Assembly: GCA_963763955.1 (NCBI GenBank)
Contig: CAVXQP010000010.1
Location: forward strand, 197,462-261,461
Direction: 5' to 3'
Source: DASUPK01 sp963763955
GTDB lineage: Bacteria > Actinomycetota > Thermoleophilia > Solirubrobacterales > 70-9
Length of the DNA stretch: 64,000 nucleotides
The stretch's first letter is position 1, and each line of letters opens with the position of its first letter. The notes under the pieces are model-generated. The model was not told where the DNA came from. It ran no database searches and was given only the letters and a program-made list of their open reading frames with translations. Made by a program: the position numbers and the translations under genes. This document shows, piece by piece, positions 46,816 through 55,701 of this stretch.

Positions 46816-49389
46816 CTAGTCGGCGTCGAGGCGAGCGGGAACGGGCTCCTCCGCCCCGCCCTCAGCGGAGCCCGCGGGCGCCGGGGCTCCACCCAGCACG
46901 CGCGGCAGGTCCGCGATCGAGACCAGCACCTGGCGCGGCTTCGAGCCCTCGTAGCCTGAGATGATTCCGCGACGCTCGAGCATGTCGATCAGTCTCCCGG
47001 CGCGGGTGTAGCCCACTCGCAGGCGGCGCTGGATCATCGAGACCGAGGCGGTGCCGCTCTCCACCACCAGGTGCGCCGCCTGGTCGAGCAGGTCATCAGA
47101 GTCCGGATCGAAGTCGTCGTCGGGGTCCGCCTCGTCCTTCGAGACCTGCGGCGTCTCGAGCAGCTCCTCCGCGAAGTCGGGCTCGCCCTGATCGGACCAG
47201 TGCTCGGTGATCTTCGCGATCTCCGCCTCGGTGATGAAGGCACCCTGGATGCGCTGCATCTTCGAGGTCCCGGCCGGCCGGAAAAGCATGTCGCCCTGGC
47301 CGAGCAGGGTCTCGGCGCCACCCTGGTCGAGGATCACGCGCGAGTCGACCTGGGAGGAGACGGCGAAGGCGATCCGGGCGGGAATGTTGACCTTGATCGT
47401 CCCGGTGATGATGTCGGTCGACGGGCGCTGGGTGGCGAGCAGCAGGTGGATGCCGACAGCTCTGGACTTCTGGGCCAGCCGGATGATCGCGTCCTCCACC
47501 TCGGCTGGCGCGACCATCATCAGGTCGGCGAGCTCGTCGATCACGCAGAGGATGTGCGGCAGCGGTGCCTCTCGCTCCCGCTCGCGGACCCGGTTGAGCT
47601 CCGCGAGGTTGCGCGCCCGGGCCTGCTCCATGACGCCGTAGCGGCTCTCCATCTCCGCGATCAGGTTGTTGAGGACGTTGGCCGCCAGCCGCGGCGAGGT
47701 CACCACCGGCGTGAGCAGGTGGGGGATCTTCTCGTAGTGGTTGAGCTCGACCCGCTTTGGATCGACCAGGACCATCCGCACCTCGTTGGGCGACGCGTGC
47801 AGCAGGATCGAGCTGAGGATTGCGTTGACGCTCCCCGACTTGCCCGAGCCGGTCGTGCCCGCGATCAGCGCGTGGGGCATCTTCTGCAGGTCCGTCCAGA
47901 CGGCGCTGCCCGAGATGTCCTTGCCGAGCCAGGCGACCAGCGGCGAGGACCCCTGCGGACGACCGCCGTAGATGTCGCCGAGGCGGACGAGGCGGCGCCG
48001 CTGGTTGGGGACCTCCACTCCGACGGCCTGCTTGCCTGGGATCGGCGCCAGGATCCGGATGTCGGTGGAGGCAAGGGCGTAGGCGAGGTCGTCCTTGAGC
48101 TGGGTGATCTTCGAGACCTTGGTGCCCGGCGCCAGCTTGAGCTCGTAGCGGCTCACGTGCGGGCCGGTCACGGTGCCGACGATCTTCGCCTCGACGCCGA
48201 AGTGTCCAAGCGTCTCGAGCAGGTTGCGGGCGATCTCCTCGTGATCCTGCTTGTCGGGACCCTTGTCGGGGGCGCCCCGCTCGAGCACCTGGTCCGCGAT
48301 GGGCGTCTCGTAGTCGATCTCCTCTGACTCCGTGACGCCAGTACGTGGCTTACCCATCGGGGTGAGAGGGACGGGATTCTTTTCACCGGGGCCTTCCACG
48401 GCTTCGCCATCAATGCCCACGTCCTCAGCTTCGCTTCCGGGCGTATGCAGTTCGGGCGCGTTTGGCTTGGCAACCTTGATCGTTTCCTCGTCTGACTTCT
48501 CGAGGTCCTGGAGCTCGCTGGTGTCGGGCTCATCGGCCACCCGGACCGCCTCGTCGAAGTTCGCGACCTTCTCGGTCTCCTGTTCATCGCCCCCGACCAC
48601 GACGTGGAAGTCCTCTCCATCCGCGACGGGCTCCGGGGGCCCGAAGACGGGCTCGGTGTCGGCCGGGGCAGTATCGATCAGGTCGGGATCGGTTCTGATG
48701 CGGCTCTCCTTGATCGCGGTTGCGAAGCCGACCGTGCCGCGCTTGGCGCGATCGAAGCCGCGGCGCCCGGCGCGGACCATGTCGGAGACAGAGCGGCCGG
48801 TGAGCAGCAGCAGGCCGGAGGCGATCAGAACGACAGCCACGATGTGCGCGCCGATGCGATCGAAAAGCGTGCTCGTCGCCCAGTAGAGGACCTCGCCCAG
48901 GCCCCCGCCGTGATCTGGGAAGAAGGCCGGATCGAAGAGCCCCTTTCGCACTCCCTCGGGTCCGAGGCCGGCGGTCTGCGCAGCCAGCGCGAGCAGCAGT
49001 CCGCAGGCAATCGCCGCGACGCCCAGCGCCACCGACTTCGGAGAGGGCAGGAACGGGCGCAGGATCAGTCCGACGCCGGCGAGCCCGAGGGCGACCGGCA
49101 CCACGATCGCGCCGGCGCCGACGGCATAGGAGAGAGCCGTGTGCGAGCCGTCCCCGACAGTCCCCCCGTTCCAGCCCAGATAGATGACGTACCCGAGGTA
49201 GACCGCCAGGCCGATGCAGGCGAGGCCGGCGAGGTCGAGGCGCCGCTGCATGACCTCGGGCGAGGCCCGGCGCCGCCCGCGGGCACGGCCGCGCGCCGCC
49301 GGCTTCGGATTCCGCCCGCGCGCAGGCTTCTTGCGACGCCGGGGCGGATCACGCCGCGCCGGAGCGCCAAAAATGCGGTCTGCAAGCAT
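46816..49389 (-). CDS. ftsK: DNA translocase FtsK/SpoIIIE
   Basis: 857 residues. A basic start is followed by four membrane helices (about 50-190), a long acidic, low-complexity linker (about 240-390) and the motor: alpha-beta domains with VSRYELKLAPGTKVSKITQLKDDLAYAL, Walker A in AGTTGSGKSGSVNAILSSIL, DPKRVELNHYEKIPHLLTPVV, VIDELADLMMVAP and ATQRPSTDIITGTIKVN. The C-terminal gamma domain (SVSMIQRRLRVGYTRAGRLIDMLERRGIISG) reads KOPS/SRS-like sites. It moves chromosome ends through the septum. It is in line with the serine hydrolase and cinA genes downstream. Confidence 0.95.
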   Translation of the reverse strand: MLADRIFGAPARRDPPRRRKKPARGRNPKPAARGRARGRRRASPEVMQRRLDLAGLACIGLAVYLGYVIYLGWNGGTVGDGSHTALSYAVGAGAIVVPVALGLAGVGLILRPFLPSPKSVALGVAAIACGLLLALAAQTAGLGPEGVRKGLFDPAFFPDHGGGLGEVLYWATSTLFDRIGAHIVAVVLIASGLLLLTGRSVSDMVRAGRRGFDRAKRGTVGFATAIKESRIRTDPDLIDTAPADTEPVFGPPEPVADGEDFHVVVGGDEQETEKVANFDEAVRVADEPDTSELQDLEKSDEETIKVAKPNAPELHTPGSEAEDVGIDGEAVEGPGEKNPVPLTPMGKPRTGVTESEEIDYETPIADQVLERGAPDKGPDKQDHEEIARNLLETLGHFGVEAKIVGTVTGPHVSRYELKLAPGTKVSKITQLKDDLAYALASTDIRILAPIPGKQAVGVEVPNQRRRLVRLGDIYGGRPQGSSPLVAWLGKDISGSAVWTDLQKMPHALIAGTTGSGKSGSVNAILSSILLHASPNEVRMVLVDPKRVELNHYEKIPHLLTPVVTSPRLAANVLNNLIAEMESRYGVMEQARARNLAELNRVREREREAPLPHILCVIDELADLMMVAPAEVEDAIIRLAQKSRAVGIHLLLATQRPSTDIITGTIKVNIPARIAFAVSSQVDSRVILDQGGAETLLGQGDMLFRPAGTSKMQRIQGAFITEAEIAKITEHWSDQGEPDFAEELLETPQVSKDEADPDDDFDPDSDDLLDQAAHLVVESGTASVSMIQRRLRVGYTRAGRLIDMLERRGIISGYEGSKPRQVLVSIADLPRVLGGAPAPAGSAEGGAEEPVPARLDAD

Positions 49390-49511
49390 CCGCCCACCCC
49401 ATTCGACGCGTAACTGCAGTCCCCTTCGTGCGTGGGGGCGTGGCTCCGGAGGCCGCTTAAACGTTCTCTCAAGGCCACTTTGAGAGCCCGGAATTCGCCC
49501 CTAACCTAAAG

Positions 49512-50210
49512 ATGGTGATGGAACAGGTAATAGCCTCAGCGCGGGTGCTGGTCGTCGAGGACGACGAGGCGATCGCCGACGTCCTGCGCCGCTCCCTGCG
49601 CGCCGAGGGCCACGAGGTGCGCAGCGCCGGCGACGGTGCCGAGGCGCTGACCGCCGCCGAGCAGTTCAGCCCGGACCTCGTCGTGCTCGACCTGGGCCTT
49701 CCCCGCCTCGACGGCATGGAGGTCTGCCGGCGCCTCCGCGCGGAGAGCGATGTGCCGATCCTGATCCTGACCGCTCGCACCGAGACCGAGGACCGCGTCA
49801 GGGGCCTCGACACCGGCGCCGACGACTACCTGCCGAAGCCCTTCGAGCGCTCGGAGTTGCTCGCCCGCATTCGCGCGCTCCTTCGGCGCCGGCCGCCACG
49901 GGGCAGCGCCTCGATCGTGGTCGGTGACCTGCTCATCAACCCGGATACGCGCGAGGTGAAGCGAGGCGAGCGTGAGATCGAGCTCACCAACAGGGAGTTC
50001 GAGCTGCTCGAGTACCTCGCCCGCAACCAGAAGCTGGTCGTCTCCCGCGAGCGCCTGCTCGAGGACGTCTGGGGATACGACCCGTTCGAGCAGACCAACA
50101 CCATCGACGTCTTCATCTCGAACCTTCGGCGCAAGCTCGAGTCAGGCGGTGAGCCGCGGCTCCTCCACACCAAGCGAGGGGCCGGCTATGTGCTGAAGGG
50201 CGCCACGTGA
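49512..50210 (+). CDS. OmpR-family response regulator
   Basis: 232 residues. Receiver domain: VLVVEDDEAIADVLRRSL with the acidic pair, phosphoacceptor D60 in LVVLDLGLPRLDG, Thr in ILTARTETEDRV and Lys in YLPKPFERSELL. The C-terminal winged helix (about 130-230) reads LTNREFELLEYLARNQKLVVSRERLLEDVWGYDPFEQTNTIDVFISNLRRKLE. This is close to the MprA/PhoP/TcrA group. Its stop overlaps the kinase start (GTGA), so the two form a classical pair. The 122-base gap to the divergent ftsK gene must contain both promoters. Confidence 0.95.
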   Translation: MVMEQVIASARVLVVEDDEAIADVLRRSLRAEGHEVRSAGDGAEALTAAEQFSPDLVVLDLGLPRLDGMEVCRRLRAESDVPILILTARTETEDRVRGLDTGADDYLPKPFERSELLARIRALLRRRPPRGSASIVVGDLLINPDTREVKRGEREIELTNREFELLEYLARNQKLVVSRERLLEDVWGYDPFEQTNTIDVFISNLRRKLESGGEPRLLHTKRGAGYVLKGAT

Positions 50211-51661
50211 GCTGGATCCGCAGCCCGAAGCTCCCTCTCTTCGAGCGTATTCCCGTCCGCTGGCGAATCGCGATCACCACAGCCGGCCTGACGCTGCTCA
50301 TCCTGGTCTGCTTCGCGCTCGTCCTCGGGCAGGTCGTCGGCAATCGGATCCGCAGCGACTTCCGGGAGGAGCTCCGGAGCGCCGCTCGCTCGCTGGGCGC
50401 CGAGACGAGCGTCTCCACAGATCCGGTCTACGGCGTGATCGTCAGTCGGGCTCCCAACCTGCGGGCGTTCGCGTTGCCCGAAGACGCGCAGATCAAGGTG
50501 CTCGACCAGTATGGGCGGCCCATCCCCGGGGCCGCGACCAACCCCAACGTCAACCTCGGGTCACCGACGAGGGGCATCCACGACGTCGGCGAGCTCAGCG
50601 TCGCCACCGAGCCGATCAGCGCGACCGGCTCACTCCCCGCCTACGTCCAATATGGACGCCCCAACACCGGGGTCAACGACACGGTCGCGCGCCTCTGGTT
50701 CTTCCTCGGCGCCGGGGTGCTCGGGGGAACCCTGCTGGCCCTGCTCGCCGGGCTTGCGGTGGCGGACCGGGCGATGCGCCCGATCAAGGCGCTCACCGAC
50801 CTGGCACGCCGGATCACCAGCACCCGAGACCCGTCGAAGCGCATTCCGGTCCCGGAGACCGACGACGAGGTGGGCGAGCTGGCGCGGACGATGGACGGCA
50901 TGCTCCACGCCCTCGACGAGGCCCACTCCGAACGCGAGCAATCGCTCGAGCGCCAGCGCGAGTTCGTCGCCGATGCCTCGCACGAGCTCAGGACACCGCT
51001 GACGAGCATCCACGCGAACCTCGAGCTGTTGCAGGCTGGCGGCCTCGGCTCGGATGACGACCGGCACGCGGTCGACTCGGCGCTCACCTCGACCAAGCGG
51101 ATGTCGGGGCTCGTCTCGGACCTGCTGCTGCTGGCCCGTGCCGATGCTGGCCGCCGGGTGGCGACCACGGACATGGACCTGGCGGCCATCGCCGCCGGCG
51201 CGCTCGAGGAGGTCCAGCCTCTCGCCGGTGGCCGTCGGCTCGAGAGCCAGCTCGAGGGACCGCTTCCCCTGCAGGGCAACCCGGACGAGCTCCACCGACT
51301 GGTGGGCAACCTGCTCGAGAACGCGGTCCGGCATACGCCGGAGCGGACCACGGTCGAGCTCACCGCCCGCCCTGATGGAGACGAGGCTCTGCTCGAGGTC
51401 GTCGACGACGGCCCGGGAATCCCGGAGGAGATGGAGGATCAGGTCTTCGACCGCTTCGTTCGCGGCGATGGGCCGGCCGACACCGCCGGCGGCGGCGGCA
51501 GCGGCCTGGGCCTGGCGATCGTTCGCGCCGTGGCGGAGTCGCACGGCGGCTCAGTCTCGGCGGGCAAGAGCACCTACGGCGGTGCGCGCTTCTCGGTGCG
51601 CCTGCCACTCCAGCAGGTGACGGCCGCCAAGGCCGCAGAGCGGCCCACCAGGTCGCTTTAG
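50207..51661 (+). CDS. Two-component sensor histidine kinase
   Basis: 484 residues from GTG at 50207. TM1 (about 20-45), an outside sensor region (46-160), TM2 (160-187), HAMP (ADRAMRPIKALTDLARRI..., 188-242), HisKA with H259 in FVADASHELRTPLTSIHANL, then ATPase boxes: N in LVGNLLENAVRHTPE, G1 in VVDDGPGIPEEMEDQVFDRF and G2 in AGGGGSGLGLAIVRAVAESHGGSV. Unusually high Gly content precedes G2. It phosphorylates the response regulator encoded just upstream. Signal unknown. Confidence 0.95.
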   Translation: MSWIRSPKLPLFERIPVRWRIAITTAGLTLLILVCFALVLGQVVGNRIRSDFREELRSAARSLGAETSVSTDPVYGVIVSRAPNLRAFALPEDAQIKVLDQYGRPIPGAATNPNVNLGSPTRGIHDVGELSVATEPISATGSLPAYVQYGRPNTGVNDTVARLWFFLGAGVLGGTLLALLAGLAVADRAMRPIKALTDLARRITSTRDPSKRIPVPETDDEVGELARTMDGMLHALDEAHSEREQSLERQREFVADASHELRTPLTSIHANLELLQAGGLGSDDDRHAVDSALTSTKRMSGLVSDLLLLARADAGRRVATTDMDLAAIAAGALEEVQPLAGGRRLESQLEGPLPLQGNPDELHRLVGNLLENAVRHTPERTTVELTARPDGDEALLEVVDDGPGIPEEMEDQVFDRFVRGDGPADTAGGGGSGLGLAIVRAVAESHGGSVSAGKSTYGGARFSVRLPLQQVTAAKAAERPTRSL

Positions 51662-51706
51662 CAAACGTTCAAGAACGGCTCATAGATTCCCCACTGGACG
51701 AGACAC

Positions 51707-51742
51707 CTCGCCGTGGTGCGAAACCCCACACTCCACGGCGAG
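51707..51742 (+). other. 10-bp hairpin between histidine kinase gene and terminator
   Basis: CTCGCCGTGG pairs perfectly with CCACGGCGAG around a 16-base C-containing loop. A second, stronger stem follows at 51785. No gene lies in 51662-51824. It may belong to the 3' untranslated part of the kinase mRNA or to a separate small RNA; only the pairing itself is seen. Confidence 0.6.
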
Positions 51743-51784
51743 ACCCGCTGAGGCCAGCACAGCATCACGTTTGGCCAAAGCGTC

Positions 51785-51826
51785 GCCCCCGGTGGTCGCC
51801 CCTCCCTCGACCGCCGGGGGCTTTTT
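51785..51826 (+). terminator. Rho-independent terminator of the two-component operon
   Basis: A 14-bp stem, GCCCCCGGTGGTCG against CGACCGCCGGGGGC with one G-T pair and a 9-base loop (CCCCTCCCT), is followed by TTTTT on the plus strand. It ends the regulator-kinase transcript and lies against the convergent stop at 51825. Confidence 0.9.
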
Positions 51827-52223
51827 ATATGCCCGCGGCGGCGAGGGCCGCGTCGCGATCGAAGCGGTAGTGCGACTCGGCGAACAGGTCGTTCTCGAAG
51901 CGGTGGACTCCTGTGAACTCGAGCTCTCTGGGCAGATCCAGGTCGGGGACCTCGATCTCCATCACCCCGCGGTAGCGTCCGATGGCCCAGGCCTCGTGAC
52001 TGACGATGCCGCTGACCGTAACCTCGATGCCCCGGAACATCTCGAAGAAGCGCCGGTACTCGCGGATGCTCTCGTCGGGCCCGATGAACGGCCCGGGATC
52101 GGGCCAGAACTCGGGTGGCGTCATGACGTTGTCGGGCGCGATCAGCAGGCGCAGGCGATCCCAATCCCCGCGATCGAAGCAGTCGAATGCCTCGTGAACG
52201 TGCTGGACGTACCCCCTGAACAT
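51825..52223 (-). CDS. SnoaL-like / NTF2-fold protein
   Basis: About 132 residues from ATG at 52223 (a TTG at 52280 would add 19). The fold is readable: FRGYVQHVHEAFDCFDRGDWDRLRLLIAPDNVMTPPEFWPDPGPFIGPDESIREYRRFFEMF is the usual N-terminal helix-strand unit of SnoaL-like proteins, and the rest consists of strands (IEVTVSGIVSHEAWAIGRYRGVMEIEV, LEFTGVHRFENDLFAESHYRF). Such proteins are small isomerases or cyclases of unclear use; many in actinobacteria are orphan. The gene is divergent from the PLD gene and converges on the two-component operon's terminator. Confidence 0.8.
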   Translation of the reverse strand: MFRGYVQHVHEAFDCFDRGDWDRLRLLIAPDNVMTPPEFWPDPGPFIGPDESIREYRRFFEMFRGIEVTVSGIVSHEAWAIGRYRGVMEIEVPDLDLPRELEFTGVHRFENDLFAESHYRFDRDAALAAAGI

Positions 52224-52279
52224 ATGCTGATCGAAGGCTAGAGCGCTACGGCAGCGGCTGCGCCACTCGAACCACGGCA

Positions 52280-53377
52280 ATGGGACCCATAGATGTCTTC
52301 ACCCTGACGGACGGCGGCCAGACGGCCGCTGACGTGGCCCGCCGCGTCGCAAGCTTCCTCCATCCGGCCCGATCGACCTTAGAGCTTGCGCTCTACGACG
52401 TCCGCCTCCCCGATCCGACCGGCTCGATCGTCGCCGACGAGTTCCGCGCGGCGAGCGAGCGCGGCGTCAAGACGAGACTTCTCTACAACGTCGACTCCGG
52501 GAGGCCATCCGAGCTCCACCCCCCTCCCCGGACCCGTCCCGAGATCCTCGCGGAGCTGCCGATCGATGCCCGACCCGTCCCGGGGATCCCGGACCTGATG
52601 CATCACAAATACGTCGTCCGGGACGGCGAGGCCGTCTGGGCCGGGTCAGCGAACTGGACGATCGACTCCTGGACTAGAGAGGAGAACGTGCTCGCCACCA
52701 TCGAGAGCGAACAGCTCGCCTCCCGCTTCCGGCAGAACTTCGAGGAGCTCTGGGCGCGGCCCGAGGTCGCGCGCAGCGGCAAGGTTGACCCGGAACCGGT
52801 CGACGTCGGCGGGGTGCCGGTGACGGCCTGGTTCACCCCGGGTCATGGTGAGCAGCTCTCGCACCGGATCGCGACGGCCATCGGCTCTTCGCGGCGCAGG
52901 GTGCGGATCGCGTCGCCGGTGATCACTTCCGGGCCGATCCTGGCCACCCTCGCCGAGCTCGCCGACAGGGGAGGCCGAGACATCGCCGGCGTGGTCGACG
53001 GCCCGCAGACCGAGACCGTGTTCCACCAGTGGGCCGAGAACGGGCACACCGCCTGGAAGATCCCCCTGCTGGCTGCCGCACTCGGCAAGCTGCCCTTCTC
53101 CGCCAAGCCCTCCACGCCCTGGACACCGGACTCCGAGGTCCACGACTTCATGCATGCGAAGGTGACTGTCGCCGATGACGTGGTCTTCCTCGGGTCCTTC
53201 AACCTGTCGCGCTCGGGCGAGCAGAACGCCGAGTCCGTCCTGGAAATGCACGAGCCCGCGCTCGCGGAGCGCATGGCCAAGTTCGTGGACGAGGTGCGCG
53301 GGCGCTACCCGGGGGCGCGGATCCCCGACTCGAGCCGGGCCATGATGTCCTCGACGTCATCGGCCACCTCCGCCTGA
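52280..53377 (+). CDS. Phospholipase D-like (PLDc_2) domain protein
   Basis: 365 residues. The two half-sites are visible: MHHKYVVRDGEAVWAGSANWTIDSW (H-x-K-x4-D-x6-G, first HKD) and FMHAKVTVADDVVFLGSFNLSRSGEQNAESV (second). The rest fits the PLDc fold: a two-domain barrel with LHPARSTLELALYDVRLPD near the start. No signal peptide is present. The superfamily includes nucleases, phospholipases and cardiolipin synthases; the small size with two HKDs and no membrane anchor is nearer to nucleases or helicase-linked types. The 3' end overlaps the opposed LOG gene by about 70 bases, so both ends are coding on both strands there. Confidence 0.85.
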   Translation: MGPIDVFTLTDGGQTAADVARRVASFLHPARSTLELALYDVRLPDPTGSIVADEFRAASERGVKTRLLYNVDSGRPSELHPPPRTRPEILAELPIDARPVPGIPDLMHHKYVVRDGEAVWAGSANWTIDSWTREENVLATIESEQLASRFRQNFEELWARPEVARSGKVDPEPVDVGGVPVTAWFTPGHGEQLSHRIATAIGSSRRRVRIASPVITSGPILATLAELADRGGRDIAGVVDGPQTETVFHQWAENGHTAWKIPLLAAALGKLPFSAKPSTPWTPDSEVHDFMHAKVTVADDVVFLGSFNLSRSGEQNAESVLEMHEPALAERMAKFVDEVRGRYPGARIPDSSRAMMSSTSSATSA

Positions 53378-54018
53378 GCCAGGTCCTCCGGCGTCAGCAT
53401 CCCTTGGTCCAGCGGAAACCCCGCGATCCAATCCATCAATCCCGACCAGAACTCGGATCCCTGCAGGATCACCGGATGATCGACCGCCTTGCCGGTCTGG
53501 ATCAGCGTGAGCGCCTCGAAGAGCTCGTCGAGCGTGCCGAAGCCGCCCGGCAAGACCACGAAGGCGTCGGAGTAGCGAAGGAACATCAGCTTCCGGACGA
53601 AGAAGTAGTGGAACTCGATGCCGAGGTCGACGTAGGGGTTGAGCGCCTGCTCGTGGGGCAGCTCGATGTTGAGACCGACCGACAGCGCACGGGCATCCTG
53701 CGCGCCGTGGTTCGCCGCCTCCATCAGACCGGGCCCGCCCCCGGTGATCACCGTGAATCCGGCCTCCCCGATCGCGCGGCCCATCTCGCGCGCCAGGCGG
53801 TATTCCGGCGCCCCCTCCGGGGCGCGGGCTGACCCGAAGACGCAGACGGCTGGCCCTATCCGGCCGAGCTCGCTGAACCCGCGCTCGAGCTCTCGCCGGA
53901 CCTCGCGCAGGCGCTGCTCGTCCGAGCGCTCGGATGCGACCAATCCGCTCTCGGCGTAGATGATCTCCTCATCGGCGGTCGAGGGAGTCCGGCCATCTCG
54001 CGCCCCCTCCCCGGTCAC
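53305..54018 (-). CDS. LOG family (TIGR00730-like) Rossmann-fold protein
   Basis: About 237 residues from GTG at 54018. The lysine-decarboxylase-like motifs of the LOG family are present: AVCVFGSARAPEGAPEYRLAREMGRAIGEAGFTVITGGGPGLMEAANHGAQDARALSVGLNIELPHEQ and VVLPGGFGTLDELFEALTLIQTGK, that is PGGxGTxxE. LOG proteins release free bases from nucleoside 5'-monophosphates (cytokinin-like N-glycosidases). It lies after rnj on the same strand (17 bases), and its end overlaps the PLD gene. The start is set by the rnj stop at 54035. Confidence 0.85.
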   Translation of the reverse strand: MTGEGARDGRTPSTADEEIIYAESGLVASERSDEQRLREVRRELERGFSELGRIGPAVCVFGSARAPEGAPEYRLAREMGRAIGEAGFTVITGGGPGLMEAANHGAQDARALSVGLNIELPHEQALNPYVDLGIEFHYFFVRKLMFLRYSDAFVVLPGGFGTLDELFEALTLIQTGKAVDHPVILQGSEFWSGLMDWIAGFPLDQGMLTPEDLAQAEVADDVEDIMARLESGIRAPG

Positions 54019-54034
54019 GGCAACCGCACGGCCA

Positions 54035-55699
54035 TCAGACCTCGACGATGACCGGTAGCACCAGCGGGCGGCGGTGGAGCTTCTCGTAGACGAACTCCGC
54101 GATGTCGTCGTGCAGGTCCTGCTGGAGCAGCGACACCTCTCGGATCTCCTCATCAGCCGCGTCGTTGAGCGTGTCCTGGACGACGTCCCGGAGCTCGTCG
54201 CGGAGGCCGTCGGCCTCCTCGGCGAACGGGACCCCCCGGAGGATCACCTCCGGGTCGGCGACCTGGGAACCGTCATCAGAGGAGATCGTCGCGACCACGA
54301 TGAAGACCCCGTCGTCGGAGAGTTTGCGCCGGTCGCGGAGGGCGAACTCGTCCGGCTCCCCGACCGAGACGCCATCGACGAAGATCATGCTGGCGTGGAC
54401 ATCCTCGCCGAAGGCGGCCCCCGACTCGTCGAGCTCGAGGGCGAGCCCGTTGCGGCCGGTGAAGATCCGGTCGCGTTCGATGCCGACCGACTCGGCGAGG
54501 TCGCCGTGGAGCTTGAGGCGCTTGTGATCGCCATGAAAGGGAAACACGTTCTGCGGCTTGGTCAGGTTGAGCATCAGCTTCAGCTCCTCCTGCCAGCCGT
54601 GCCCCGAGGCGTGAATCGGCGCGTCGGCGGCGGTCACCACCTGGGCGCCGATCTGGAAGATCCGGTCGATCGTCTCGTTGACCGAGCGCTCGTTGCCCGG
54701 GATCGGGGTGGCCGAGAAGATCACCGTGTCGCCGGAGTGGAGCTCGACGTCTGGGTGGTCGCGGTGCGCCATCCTGCGCAGGGCAGAGAGCGGCTCGCCT
54801 TGGCTGCCGGTGGAGATCACGACGACCTTCTCGTCGGGAAAGTCCTCGATCTCCTTGGGTGAGATGAAGAGCCCGTCGGGCGCCGAGGCGATGCCCAGAT
54901 TCGAGGCGATGTTGAAGTTCTTCCGCATCGACCGCCCGACGAGTGCGACCCTCCGGTCGAGGTTCGCCGCGGCATCGATCACCTGCTGGACCCGGTGCAC
55001 GTTCGAGGCGAACGAGGTGACCACGATCCGGCCCTCGCAGCGGCCGAAGACCTCGAGCAGCGCGGGGCCGACGCTCGACTCGGAGGGCGCCACCCCCGGC
55101 CGGTCGGCGTTGGTCGAGTCGCCGCAGAGGCAGAGGACACCCTCGCGCCCGAGCTCGGCCAGTCGCGAGACGTCGGCGGGGATGCCGTCGACGGGCGTCT
55201 GATCGAACTTGTAGTCGCCGGTGACGAGGACGGTGCCCGGATCGCTGCGCAGAACGACCGCGCGCGCGTCCGGGATCGAATGGGCCATGTGGACGAGCTC
55301 GATCTCGAACGGGCCCGCCTGCACCCGCTCCCCGGCGGGCAGCTCCTCCAGCGGCACCTGCCGCAGCTTGTGCTCGTCGAGCTTCGAGCGGACCATGCCG
55401 ATCGTGAGCAGGCCCCCGTAGATCACCGGCGGCATGCCGATCTCGCGGAGCACGTACGGAAGCGCCCCGACGTGATCCTCGTGCCCGTGAGTGAGGACGA
55501 TCGCCTCGATGTCGTCGGCGCGCTCGCGCAACGTCGAGAAGTCCGGGAGCACCAGGTCGATCCCGAGCATGTCCGCAGTCGGGAACATCAGGCCCGTGTC
55601 CACGACGACGATCCGCCCCTCGACCTCGACGGCCGTCATGTTCTTGCCGATCTCCCCCAGGCCCCCCAGGGGAAGGATCCGGACGCTCGAGCTGCTCAA
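54035..55699 (-). CDS. rnj: Ribonuclease J
   Basis: 554 residues from TTG at 55699, two bases after the dapA stop. The metallo-beta-lactamase/beta-CASP fold is complete: LPLGGLGEIGKNMTAVE, LTHGHEDHVGALPYVL (metal ligands), VTGDYKFDQTPVDG, LCGDSTNADRPG, VVISTGSQGEPLSAL, FSATPIPGNE and APIHASGHGWQEEL. The beta-CASP and C-terminal dimer domains reach the usual length. RNase J is a 5'-3' exonuclease and endonuclease for mRNA and rRNA maturation. The dapA-rnj adjacency is conserved in Actinobacteria. Confidence 0.95.
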   Translation of the reverse strand: MSSSSVRILPLGGLGEIGKNMTAVEVEGRIVVVDTGLMFPTADMLGIDLVLPDFSTLRERADDIEAIVLTHGHEDHVGALPYVLREIGMPPVIYGGLLTIGMVRSKLDEHKLRQVPLEELPAGERVQAGPFEIELVHMAHSIPDARAVVLRSDPGTVLVTGDYKFDQTPVDGIPADVSRLAELGREGVLCLCGDSTNADRPGVAPSESSVGPALLEVFGRCEGRIVVTSFASNVHRVQQVIDAAANLDRRVALVGRSMRKNFNIASNLGIASAPDGLFISPKEIEDFPDEKVVVISTGSQGEPLSALRRMAHRDHPDVELHSGDTVIFSATPIPGNERSVNETIDRIFQIGAQVVTAADAPIHASGHGWQEELKLMLNLTKPQNVFPFHGDHKRLKLHGDLAESVGIERDRIFTGRNGLALELDESGAAFGEDVHASMIFVDGVSVGEPDEFALRDRRKLSDDGVFIVVATISSDDGSQVADPEVILRGVPFAEEADGLRDELRDVVQDTLNDAADEEIREVSLLQQDLHDDIAEFVYEKLHRRPLVLPVIVEV

Positions 55700-55701
55700 A
55701 C

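Noticed and set aside
51662..51826. 6C RNA
   Set aside because: The class has two hairpins with at least six consecutive cytosines in each loop. Here the loops have CCCC and CCCCTCCC only.
52280..54018. PLD-LOG pair as an antiphage defence unit
   Set aside because: Genes are convergent and overlapping rather than an operon, and no sensor, helicase or nucleotide cyclase accompanies them.
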